The position numbers and the translations under genes were made by a program. Source: Pycnococcus provasolii (Eukaryota; Chlorophyta; Pseudoscourfieldiophyceae; Pseudoscourfieldiales; Pycnococcaceae). Taken from it: a stretch of 64,000 nucleotides of DNA. The DNA is taken from contig OW568872.1 of the NCBI GenBank assembly GCA_938743325.2, positions 744,001 through 808,000 on the forward strand, read 5' to 3'. The stretch's first letter is position 1, and the number at the start of each line of letters is the position of its first letter. The notes beneath the pieces were generated by a model that saw only the letters and a list, made by a program, of their open reading frames with translations, made no database searches and was not told the DNA's origin. Of the stretch, positions 1-10,500 are shown in pieces.

Positions 1-1
1 C

Positions 2-1324
2 GCGCTCCAGCACCTCGTGAAGACGAAGCGCAATGCGCTCAGCAGTGTCATCTCGCCGAAGCTGGCTATGGACGGCATGCACCTCGAGTCCGTTCCCATG
101 TCCGGCGAGGCCACGAACACCTTCAAGGTTCAACTCGTTGATGCGACCGGTGTTCCCTCGTCTGGCCTTCCTGACTCCGCCAAGGAGGTGAGGATCGCGC
201 GCATGTGCCTTTGCTACCAGGACACCAAAATGGACAAGACAGGCGTGAGCGAGACGTTCACCGATTTTGTTGGAAACGTGCAGGCGGCTGTCGCGCAGCA
301 GCAGGCTTCAAATTCCTCCGCCACGAGCCGATTTGGTGCACGAACACCCAGTCCGCAGGCGAAGGCGCACTGGCAATTCAACAACCAGATGGCCAGCTTC
401 ATCGTGCGTGCGGCGCCAGATGCGCGACGCGGGGCGAGAAGTCTGAAGCTGCACATTGAGCTGAACGTGAGCCCGGACTCCAGTGCCATGCCAGGCAGCC
501 TGCCGTCAAGTGCTTCAAAGGAGTTGGAGGCGAAGAAAAGGCAAGCGCAGGTGGACGAGGTCACCACCGCGTGGTGTACCGTGAATCTCGAGGGGCAAGT
601 CCTGCAGCTGCGCCCAGGATCCGGTCAGAGCATTATGTTCGACGTGAGATTATGCACAGGCCGAATCGGCGCGCCGATGACGCTTGGAGCATCAACCGCC
701 GAGCCACCAGCGTGCTGCGGAGGAATTTTTGGCAGGCGCAGAACCCCGCACACGCTTCGTGTTCGCATCACCGCGCTTCCGTCCAAGCTTGCCCGTGAGC
801 CGTCGATCCTGCCGTCTCGCATGATTGCCAGCCTTGAGCTTCTTCCGATCCTTGTGTTATACCGCAAGGCTGTGGCAGCAGCTCAGAGTGCTGGCGTACC
901 ACACAAGGTGGTGATGGACCCGTTGGTGAAGTACCTTCCTTCGATTCTGGACGATCCTGTTGGCCTGCGCTCTCTCATGAGCCTCTGGAACACCGTGAGC
1001 AACAGTCGCTTTGTGTCGGAGGTCCAGAAGCTCGAAACACTTCGCAACTGCTGCCTAAGATGTTTTGTTGCGATGGCTTCCACGGCGATTCCGCCGCAGG
1101 CCAACACGAATGACACGGCAAAGCAGGCTGAGCGCAGCAAGGTGATGAGCGCGATGGTGATGAGCGAGCCTCATATCACGCTGAACAACCAGTTCCCTTT
1201 TGGCGAGGGCGATGGCACGACGAAGTTCACGGAGGTTGCCGTGCACAACCCCTTTGACGTGAGCGAGTCGATGCAGCAACCAAATGCAGGGCAGGGGTTA
1301 AGCACTGCCATGCTTTCGACGTAG
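2..1324 (+). CDS. Unrecognised protein, 5' end outside the window
   Basis: The frame is open from base 2 and stops at TAG 1322-1324, leaving about 440 residues, so the start lies to the left of the window; the first in-frame ATG (68) is not a convincing start. I do not recognise the family. Visible parts are a Gln/Ala/Ser-rich patch near residues 95-115, a stretch that reads as alternating beta strands (SLKLHIELNV, then TLRVRITALPS after a CCGGIFGRRR turn), and a more helical C-terminal third ending in a Thr/Ser-rich tail. No membrane segment is visible in the part seen. The beta-rich middle could be a C2-like or other sandwich fold, but that is a guess. Its 3' end faces the EngB gene tail-to-tail. 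Confidence 0.75.
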   Translation, partial: ALQHLVKTKRNALSSVISPKLAMDGMHLESVPMSGEATNTFKVQLVDATGVPSSGLPDSAKEVRIARMCLCYQDTKMDKTGVSETFTDFVGNVQAAVAQQQASNSSATSRFGARTPSPQAKAHWQFNNQMASFIVRAAPDARRGARSLKLHIELNVSPDSSAMPGSLPSSASKELEAKKRQAQVDEVTTAWCTVNLEGQVLQLRPGSGQSIMFDVRLCTGRIGAPMTLGASTAEPPACCGGIFGRRRTPHTLRVRITALPSKLAREPSILPSRMIASLELLPILVLYRKAVAAAQSAGVPHKVVMDPLVKYLPSILDDPVGLRSLMSLWNTVSNSRFVSEVQKLETLRNCCLRCFVAMASTAIPPQANTNDTAKQAERSKVMSAMVMSEPHITLNNQFPFGEGDGTTKFTEVAVHNPFDVSESMQQPNAGQGLSTAMLST

Positions 1325-1614
1325 CCCGTCTGAGAGGAAGCGACGCCAAAGAAAAAAACAAATTAAAAAAACTTTTCGTAAAAGCAAAGAAAACACACTT
1401 TTTTGGGTTCACCGATGCTTCGTTGTTTGGTCAGGTCGCGGCTGGTGGCGATGGCGACGACAAGAACAAGCGCAAGCGAAAAGCGGCCTGGTAGACCCTT
1501 GCGAATCACCAGCGTCATGTGAATGGTGTGAGTGGACGACGATTGGACGAAGTAAAGTACTACTACAATCAATCACTGATTGAGCAATCGCAGTGTTACA
1601 GTGAAAAGCCTATC
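1325..1614. other. Convergent 3' spacer
   Basis: This gene-free stretch lies between two converging stop codons. It starts with an A-rich block (about 1350-1400) and contains copy A of a dispersed 3'-UTR element (1516-1563). I see no RNA gene. Confidence 0.6.
1516..1563 (-). repeat. Shared 3'-UTR element, copy A
   Basis: Read on the minus strand, this begins GTACTTTACTTCGTCCAA and runs on to CACACCATTCAC. It lies about 50 bases past the EngB stop, in the sense direction of EngB. By hand alignment, about 36 of 45 positions match copy B at 23866. Copy C lies at 60711. The element may be a 3'-UTR control or processing site, or a small degraded interspersed repeat. Confidence 0.55.
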
Positions 1615-3093
1615 TTACTCAGCAGAAGAGTCCGCCTCAATGGCGCCAGACCATACGGAGCGAAGGCGTTTGATGTAGCCCAGCAAAGCCTGCTTACCCT
1701 GGTTGGACACGGAGCTGGTGATAAAGACTTGCGGCATGCTTTCTTCGTCGTCCCAGATCTCGGCTAGCACGTCACGCTTGAAAGCTTCGACATTGAGGGA
1801 ATAGGGCGGTCCGCTCTTCTTGTTCTTCTTGTCACACTTCGTGAACACGATCGAGTGTGGTATGTCGTTGTCCGCTAGCCACGTCACGACTTGACGATCA
1901 ATTTCCTGCGTGGGCACTGTTCCGTCAATGAGCACGAACACGTTGCAGAGACACCGCCTCTCGAGGAAGTACTGCATTGTGAAGTTGGCCCATACGTCTC
2001 GCATTTGTCTTCCCACCGTCTTGGCGTATCCGTAGCCGGGCAAGTCGACGAGGTACCAGCACTCGTTGATGAGGAAGTGGTTGATAGCCTTGGTTTTCCC
2101 CGGCGTCTTGGAGACGAGCGCGAGTCCGTCGGTTCCCGTGATGCTGTTAATGAGTGACGATTTTCCGACGTTGCTTCTTCCTATGAATGCAAAGTCAGGG
2201 AAGCCTACCCACTTCCCCGAGAAGTTTGGTGGCGTCGGTGGGTTTGGGCACTGGTCGATCGTCACGCTGCTTACGACATATCTTGCTGAGCGCACACGCG
2301 TCGCGTCGAAGTCCCTGTGTATTCGTTTTGTGACTTGTTGTGCTTTCACCGGTTCCGATGATTCCCACGGTTCCGCCGGTCGTCCCCACGGCACGTCGTC
2401 GACGTCACTGGCGTCGGACGCGGAAGCTGAGGTCGAAGTTGAAGGGAGAGGCGTTGGCGCGGGCTTCGGCCGTGCATTGCTCTTCTTCTTTATCGTACGT
2501 TTTCCACCACCACCACCACCACTTGGGCCACCACCACCACCACCGCTGTTCTTTTTGGGTTTCCTTCTCTTTTGCGTCGCGTTGTTTGCGTTCGCAGGTG
2601 ACGAGGCGGCCCGAGACGCGACCATTCGCGCGTGCGTTTGGTGCGCGTGTGAGCCTGTGATGATTGGAACACCAAGAGAAGTCTGATGGAAAGGAGTCGA
2701 GTGTGATTGTGATTGTGACGAAGCATCTCCAACAAGAAATCGGCTGTGTCGAGCACAAATCTTCAATATCTTCTTGAAGGTTCCACCACCACATATGAAA
2801 GTTTTCAAAGAAAGAGTTGCTGAAAGAGTTGTAGTTGTAGAGTGAGCACCACCACGAGAACCACCGGACACAAATCCACCAACAATGGCGTGTGGTGGAC
2901 CAGGCCGACGAGAATGAGGAGGAGGAGTGTCTGTGAGAGAATGTGAGAAACCAGCCGCACCCCGAGAACGATAACTGGTTGTGGCGCAGACACCACCACG
3001 ACAGCGTATATGGATGCGAGCTGAAGAGTTGAAGAGCAAGGCGTTCATCCCATTAGCTCTATAGGAGCAGGGAAAGCGGGACATGTACGCCAT
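1615..3093 (-). CDS. EngB: EngB/YihA-type ribosome-biogenesis GTPase, probably organellar
   Basis: This is a TrmE-Era-EngA-EngB-Septin GTPase of the EngB (YihA/YsxC) branch. The family helps assemble the large ribosomal subunit. The five GTP motifs are in order in the last 190 residues: GRSNVGKSS (305-313), a switch I SKTPGKTK (328-335), DLPGYGYAK (350-358), TKCD (418-421) and TSSVS (459-463). The domain has the usual EngB size, about 190-200 residues. It is preceded by about 290 residues rich in Ser, Thr, Gly and basic residues, including two poly-Gly runs (184-189 and 192-197). That extension suits an organelle transit peptide plus a linker, so a plastid or mitochondrial role is inferred. 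ATG 3093 is the longest ATG start; a second ATG at 2625 would give a shorter form. The gene is head-to-head with the giant USP gene. Confidence 0.9.
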   Translation of the reverse strand: MAYMSRFPCSYRANGMNALLFNSSARIHIRCRGGVCATTSYRSRGAAGFSHSLTDTPPPHSRRPGPPHAIVGGFVSGGSRGGAHSTTTTLSATLSLKTFICGGGTFKKILKICARHSRFLVGDASSQSQSHSTPFHQTSLGVPIITGSHAHQTHARMVASRAASSPANANNATQKRRKPKKNSGGGGGGPSGGGGGGKRTIKKKSNARPKPAPTPLPSTSTSASASDASDVDDVPWGRPAEPWESSEPVKAQQVTKRIHRDFDATRVRSARYVVSSVTIDQCPNPPTPPNFSGKWVGFPDFAFIGRSNVGKSSLINSITGTDGLALVSKTPGKTKAINHFLINECWYLVDLPGYGYAKTVGRQMRDVWANFTMQYFLERRCLCNVFVLIDGTVPTQEIDRQVVTWLADNDIPHSIVFTKCDKKNKKSGPPYSLNVEAFKRDVLAEIWDDEESMPQVFITSSVSNQGKQALLGYIKRLRSVWSGAIEADSSAE

Positions 3094-3190
3094 ACGACTG
3101 GCGTAGTCTGGAGTTTCGCCGAAATGAAATGGGGATTGGTCGTCCGTCGGAACTCGAACGCGGCGGCGGCGCAGAACGAAAGAAAGGAAA

Positions 3191-3234
3191 AAACCCTAAC
3201 CCGTAACCCTAACCCTAACCCTCGAAACCCTAAC
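3191..3234. repeat. Interstitial CCCTAA (telomere-like) array
   Basis: Several CCCTAA units, partly degenerate, lie in the 444-base head-to-head spacer between the EngB and USP start codons. This is too short and too internal to be a chromosome end. It is one of four such arrays in the window, all in divergent spacers, and resembles the telo-box idea known from plant promoters. Confidence 0.7.
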
Positions 3235-3537
3235 CAAACTGAAAAATTTGAGTGGCAAAACCCTGACCCCTAACTAAAAAGGTCCCGAAACCTGTCCCGA
3301 AAGCAGACCAGACCCCTATTATTTGTGCCTTTTTTGGGAAGACCCCCAAAAAGAAACACCTGCTCTGGGTTTCTTTCCTGCCCTCGAGGCGCCATCTTCA
3401 TCTTTGCGAAATCATTCTATTCTAGTGTAGTGTATTTGCGCGTGCACGTGTGTGTCTGCGTGTGCGTGTGTGTGTGTGTGTCTCATCGCATAACTAAAGG
3501 TACTTTGGTCTCGTCTCGTCTCACTTTTAGTCAGTGT

Positions 3538-4525
3538 ATGGCCTCACGCCAGTCGAGTGGTCTTACTACTCCAGGTTCTGCTGGATTTCAATATCACAAT
3601 CACAACCACAGAGGTACCAATACCATGCAGAATACGTCGTCGTCGTTGAACATGCAGCACCTGCAAAGCTTGATGGATATGGGATTTGACCAGAAAGCTT
3701 GCTTGGCGGCACTCGCGACACACCCGGATGACCTGTCACGAGCTGTGGACTACCTCTTCACTGTCGGAGCGACGCCAGACGCTGCTGATAATAACAATAA
3801 CAACAACAACGACAATATGAATGTGCGTGATGCGAACGATAGGACAGGGGGAACGTCAGGCAACTTTGGCGCTGACGGACTCGGAGAAGATGCCACGACG
3901 TCGTCGCCACTCCCGCAAGAATGGAATAACGTCAAGCACAAATACTACGTTGACAAACAGGGAATCACCTTCCACTGCGTCGCGGACGCGCTCGAACGCG
4001 CTAAGCACGAATTGAACCCGGAACCGGACGACGCGCCGGGGTGCCCAGGAGGGAACCCGACGTACGAAGATTCTGTCACGTTCGTCAACGACTGCGTCAA
4101 GTTCACCGTGCAGGTGCTCTGCGGCCAGCCGGGATGCTCCATCGACGAGCCGCAGTACACGTCACAGAAACAAGAGGTGCTCACGAACGTATTCAGAATA
4201 CTTAAAGCATGTATGCAGATAATCGCGCACCGCATGCACGACACGGCTGACGCGACGCTCGCAGAAGAAGCAATGAGCCTGCTGAGGCGCGACTCGACGT
4301 GGTACCTCGGAAAGAGAGAGCAGAGAACTTACAACTCGCTCGAGTCTCTCGACGACGACGCCGCCGCAGACGACGACTTGGAAGACGATGCCAACAACAA
4401 CAACAACAACAACAACGCCGTCGTCGTCAACGCGGACACCGACGACGACGACGTCGAAGACGTCGATGAAACGGGCGTTGTAGGCACGAGTACTGGAGGC
4501 AACCAGCAGCAGCAGCAGCAGCAGC

Positions 4526-4592
<67 letters not shown>

Positions 4593-7500
4593 GCGTGAGA
4601 GAAGCATCGGCGCGAAGAGCATTGCCGCCGCACGAGCAGCCGCGCGGATCCGGTGGAAGGGTGAAATGCGACACCATCGACAAATCACCCAACTCGCCAT
4701 CATGCTCGACGTTCCGAATGCCGCACTTGCCATTGGAAATGACAAGCTGCGCCAGGCGAATGAAAGCGCTGATATCGACAGCCTGATGACCTGTGTGAGC
4801 ATCCTTCGCGTCCTCTACGCCGATCCTGCACTGCTGAGTGGCTCAGGTCCAGGTGGTGCTTCGCAGCAGTCAGCCCTCGAGACGAAAGCTTTCGAGCTGT
4901 TCGAGGGAACGCTGAATGCCATGGCGTCTATGCCGTGGATGCCATTCACCAAGGTGGAGAAGGTGGTCGACCTGCTTCGATCGCTGCGCCCGTGCTGCCC
5001 ACAGGTTGCCACCACCACCGGAATCGAGTATGCAATAGCATGGCTCAGGGAGGGTGTCGCCGCGATGAGCCCGAATAAGCAGCAGCAGGATGGCGGAAAC
5101 GGAGGCCCGAGCCGAGCGCCCACGCCGCTGCCTCCCGTTGGCGGTGCAAACAACAACAGGCAGAATCAGAATCAGCCGAAGCACATCGACGAGATTGGGC
5201 GCATCTTCGAGGGACTTGAACGCATCGCAGGACAGCGCAAGGCTGAGGTGTGCAACCTTTGGCTCGAGTACGCGCGCGCCTGCTGGAATTCAGACAGCCT
5301 GTCCAAGCGGCACTTCGCGCTCGGATGGATCAAGCGACTTGCACAGCGCACGACGCACGAGGTGAAGGTGAAAGGTCCGCAGATGGGCCAGCGATACGTG
5401 CGGCACAACACCGAGTGGTTCGTTGTGCTGCGACTTGGAACCGAGCCGGGCACGTTCGACATTCGCATGGAGGCAGATAATTCCATTCGATACGACGAGC
5501 AGGTAACATGGCAGGATTCCGTGACACACATGGAGTACCAAACTCGCACGGCGTTGAAACGCGACGACATACTGCGCTGGATTGAGACGGAGGGAATCAT
5601 CGAGGACCTGTTCGGCAAAAAGATCCACCATCGCCTGCTCGAGAAGGATGGCGCGGCAATGGATCTCTTCGACTGGATGGCGTTCGGCGCGGGCTGCGGC
5701 CGAGGTGGCAACGACGCCGACTGCGAGTTTAATCCGCCCAGTGGGATCACCGCCGATCACTGCCTGATTTTGCTTCGTGCGTTGCAGACCTGTCACGTGG
5801 ATGAAAAGGCTGGCGTTATTCGCTTCCTGCTCCGATATGTCACGTCGCTTTACAGCTCGGACCAGAAGCGCGTCTTCGAGTCGTGCCATCCACCACTCAT
5901 GCACCGTTCAAACGCGATCCGAGTTCTCCTCGCCGTACCAAGTGGATGGTGGACGGGCCACATCAATAGAAGCTCCAGCGCTGACATTGCATCCATTCCA
6001 GGCAAGCAGGGATCCATCACCGACGAGGGGCGCATCGCGGCGGCCAAGTGCCTGCTCCGTCACGCGCTCGCCGCTCACAGTGGCGACGACGCTGGCGACG
6101 ACGGCGCAACCGAGCTCAACGGAGGAGGGGATGACTCGCTGAGCGGAGCCCTTGAGCTCGGCAAGGCTCTTGCGGCGATGCTGAAGGACGGAGACGAGTG
6201 TGAGGACGTGATCACCGTCTGCGCGCACTTCGTGCACCAGATCACCACAGGGATTGATGATCATGCACCGGTTGATGGGCACGTTGATGGCAGAAAAGCA
6301 GAGCTCGGCGACGTGGCAACCGGTGGAGAGCAGTTGGAGGAGAACGTCGTGGACGTGCTGACGCCGATCGTCAGCGCGTGGTACGGTCGCATCAAGGGCA
6401 AGGAGATCCCTGAAGGCGTACAACTAACCCTAACACCCGAGGAGAGAGCCAATCTGATTCAGGAGCAGAGCACCCTGCATAACACCATCCTCGAGACAAA
6501 CATCAAGCAAGGTGCCATCGCTGCAGCTTTTCAAGCTCCGCAGGTGACGCTGGCAAATCTCGTGACGGACCTCATCGCTGAGACGCGGCATTTTCTCAAG
6601 AGTCACAGTCACCCACTCAGCCGCGCGGCTCGCGACGAGGCGAGCTCCTGCCTTCACAAGCGGCTCGACCTCCTCTCCGTACTTCTGACCCCGAAATTCC
6701 AGCATCGACGCACGGGCTTCGCGGTGGACCTTTGGGATGACGCACGAAGCTCCGGACTGGCGGATGCCGTGTGCTCCTTCCTGATTGAGCGTGCGCGCGA
6801 GGAGGAAATCCTCACGCACGACGCGATGACCATCCTCAAGCGTCTCTTTTTCGATCGTGCCAAGTTTGCGCCCGCCGAGTACACGCTCGTCAGCCTGCTG
6901 TGCCTCTTTGAGGTGTACCGCATGGCAAGCGAGAGCATCGCACAGTCGCCCGAGCACAGAAGGTCGCTCTGGACAGTGCTTCGGAGCGTTGCCTGCGAGC
7001 AGCGCGGAGAGGTGGGCTGGTGTGCCGCCAAGCTTTTGCTGGGCGAAATTCGCGAGCGGCTATACCCGACTCTTCACGTGGCACCGCCGCCGATGAAAAC
7101 GCACGAAGGTACGCACCGAGCGGCAGCCTTAATGCTGCCCGACGAGGAAATTAAGGCTGGTCTGATGACAGCCGTGGATTCCATCTTACACGGGCACTCG
7201 TCATCAGATCGCGCCGTGCTCGCACGTGAGCTGACTGTGCTTGCCACGCTTGCAATCGATCGGCATCGTCGCTGGCGACTCGAGCAATTTGGGGACGAAC
7301 ACAAGGCGGTGGTGGCACATGCTGAGGAAATCGTGAGCGGAGATATTTGCGCCGTCCAGCTCGTCTGGGAAGGACAGCCATCTGCGAGCGATGGGAAGGA
7401 GATCACTCCACTGCCAGCTCCACAGCCGCGAACCGACACGGGACCGGCGGGGGCGAATTCCGCGCAGGGTGATGGCGGCGCGATGTACCCAGGTGTGGTC

Positions 7501-10500
7501 ATTGATGATGGACGACAGAGTCCGGCGGTAAACAGCCTCGCGCCAAACGAGGAGGTGGTCAACCATGTGGTAGATGCCGTAGAGAATCATGCAGGATCGC
7601 CCGGTGGGCAAAGAAATTCACCCCTCGTCGTCGACACCAACAACGACAGTACCAGTGCACAGGTCGTGGCAAATGTAGAGGACCTCTGCAACGCAAAGGA
7701 GATCGCTGCCTGGACCACTGTGCACGGCATGTGGAGAACGCACGAGCTGAAGCGCGTTGCGGAGAATGGTCTGGTCGCTTTGGGTGCACCTTTGCACGTC
7801 AATTCAAACCTTGCGACGTACGAGATGCGTCAGGAAGGTGTGCGACTTGACCCAACTCCATGGCAAGTTGGTGGCGTGAGTGTCACAGCGAGGTCGATTT
7901 ACGATATGACAAATGATGGCATGACTCTCGGCGCGTGTGGCCTCGAATGCATGACTGGAACCTTCTTTTCTACTGGCGTGGAGCGAGCGGCAATACAGGT
8001 GGCAGTTCGCGAGGATCCGAACGTGACCGTGCCAATGCACGCGCCAGATGGGATTCGGGAATTCACCAGCGGTGAGGCTCCCTTCGACCTACCACTTGAG
8101 CAATTCTGGCGCTTTTTCAGCTTCGCCGCTCTTCCCGTTGCCCCCGTGAGGACATCAAGCGAGGCAGGCGACGACAATGGTGCCTGTGTCGTGGAAGCCA
8201 TCCGTGCCGTGTGGACATTTGTAAAGTCCTTGCCCATGCACAGCGATGTGAAAGCGGCTGCGTCGGAGCGCCTGAATGCCAACAAGATTGCATGGAGTCG
8301 GCTCTTGCCCGTTCAGGATGGCATGCAGCATGACGGGGCTACCGACGACACCAGCGTTGTTGCATCGTGTTCCGCACCTACAGCCTCATCGCATGCGCAG
8401 GGTGGTAGTGGGGAACAATGGCCAGACACGAACGCAGATGTGCACCAGTCGGTATACATGCTTCGCGTCATTGGCCGTCTCATCTCCACTCTGCAGCCAC
8501 CTTCCAGCGAACACTTATATGGCGGCATGGGTGTGGAAAGATGTGAGAACACGATGGGCGGAGTTCAGACGGACCTTGCGTCAGGCTCCGAAGCTCTTGA
8601 TGAGTCGGGAAGGCTGTGCGACCACTACGTCACAAGTGGCGGATGGTCGCAGACAATCGGGTATGGAAGGCACGTGCTGGGCATGCTGCGTGGTGTAGCG
8701 GATGGCACGACGCAAGGATCAACCTCAGCGCATAGCCTGGGATCTGCTCACCTTCACGAGGTGTTCAGCGAGGCTGTGACACTGAGCCTGAATGCGTCGG
8801 CGGAGGTTGTGCGGCATGCGATGCACCACCTTCGAATGACAAACGAGCGTCCGACGTGGGCATCTGACACGTCGTTTGATGAGCAAGCGAGCAAGGCTGT
8901 TGGCCAGCTAGCCACCGATGCTCTCTGCTTGTCGATGTGCAGCGCGGATGACGCGAGCCGTGCGCTGAGCCAGTCGGCGCTCGGATATCTGAAGCGCTTG
9001 AGCGAGTGGTACGCGGCTTTCGCCGCCACAAATCCGCAGTGCCAAACCCCATCCTACGCGATTGCTCACGTGTCAAAGATCGCAGCCGCATCGACGCGCT
9101 CGTGTACTCCGAGCGTGCGACGTTGGTCGTGCGACACGCTGTGGCATTACTGCAACGCCTCCATCTCTTCGTGGCCCACGCAGTCATCCACCGGCGAGAC
9201 TCTTGCAAATATGCTCCTGGCGCCCGTCGAAACGTCGGCGGACAACAGCACGCCCGAGCGGTTTCTGGAGGCGATGCATCTACTCGACGCGTTCTTGCGA
9301 CCAGCCATTCTTACAACGCCCGTGCAGCCGCCCCCTTCGCTGGAAATGTTTGTGTTTGGCGACGCATTGGGTCGCACCTCGGTCGTCAAGCAGCTTCTCT
9401 GCTTGCTGCACGGTGCCACGACGTCGGCCATTCAGCTAGCAGCGACGGGTTCGATTGAGTTTACGGCGGCATCTCAGCAAGACAGCGAATCGCACGCACT
9501 GCAGCTGTCGTGTGCGATTGATGACTGGACGTCGTCCTATTCTGCGCTCGCGAGGCGCACGTGGATGCCGCACACTCGTTCGTTTGGCACGCCCGCGGAT
9601 TTCGCCTCGCAGGCTCGCCATGCCTCCGAGCTGACTCCTCTGGAGCGTCGCGCCGCGGCATTTCACCGCGTCAGCTGGGCTGTGCAAACGACAGTCGCCG
9701 GCTTCAAGCTTCTGGGGAGCATGTTCGAGGCTGCAAATGCCTCGGCATATCGGTCTGTCGACGCAGCTAGCACGCCACCTCCGCCACTACACGACGCGGG
9801 TGCGGCGATCCGCCTTGCCGATCTTCTGCTGTACGAGTCTCTGTTTGCAATTCCCACCGCCGACGCCCCTCTCGTACGCCATCTGGCACCCGGCGCGGCA
9901 GCGGCGGCCGCAGCCCGCCGTGCGTGCTTAGCGATGCTGCGATGCTGCGACGGCAACGAAGGGCTCGTTCTTCTGCACAATCGTCTCAATTTACTCCACA
10001 GGGATTTGTACGACAAGAGCAGGCAAAGTGAGTCGGAGGCTGAGACATGGAATGCGCTCGTAGTGGATGAGCCGAAGGAGGGAACGGCGACGATCACCAT
10101 CGCAGACAATATCGACGACGATGCGCAGATGACATCCGTAGCCCATGATGCGGAGATTATAGATTGCACGGTGCCTGTGAAGCCTCACTGCCCTCCTGTT
10201 TCAGCTTTGTTTCAGCTTCAAAAGTTACCCGCGGATATTTCTGATATGACCGTGTCGCCCGGCATTCGTGCTTGGATTCCACCAGCGGCGAACGCTCCAT
10301 CGCCAGTTCTCGAGAGTGTGACAAAGGCTGATCCGCATGCAACGCCGAGCGCGGAATCTGGACTGCTTCCTTGCGGTTTGAGGAATCTTGGCTCGACGTG
10401 CTACATGAACTCGATCCTCCAGCAGCTCTCTGCCATGTCCGATTTTAGGGCAGCCGTCATGGGTGTCGATCTCCCTCCTGTGGCCGAGGCTGAGGCTGAG

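Noticed and set aside
3191-3234. Chromosome end at the CCCTAA repeats
   Set aside because: The arrays are short, degenerate and flanked by genes on both sides; three more lie inside the window.
3325-3537. Upstream in-frame start for the USP gene
   Set aside because: The added segment codes repeat-derived Val/Cys low complexity from a (GT)n run; ATG 3538 gives a more normal start.
4162-4802. Minus-strand frames with long Leu, Val or Cys runs
   Set aside because: They are antisense readings of the CAG/CAA polyGln tract in the USP gene.
6424-6436. CTAACCCTAACAC inside the USP gene as a fifth telomere-like array
   Set aside because: Only about one and a half units, and it codes ordinary protein (QLTLTPEE).
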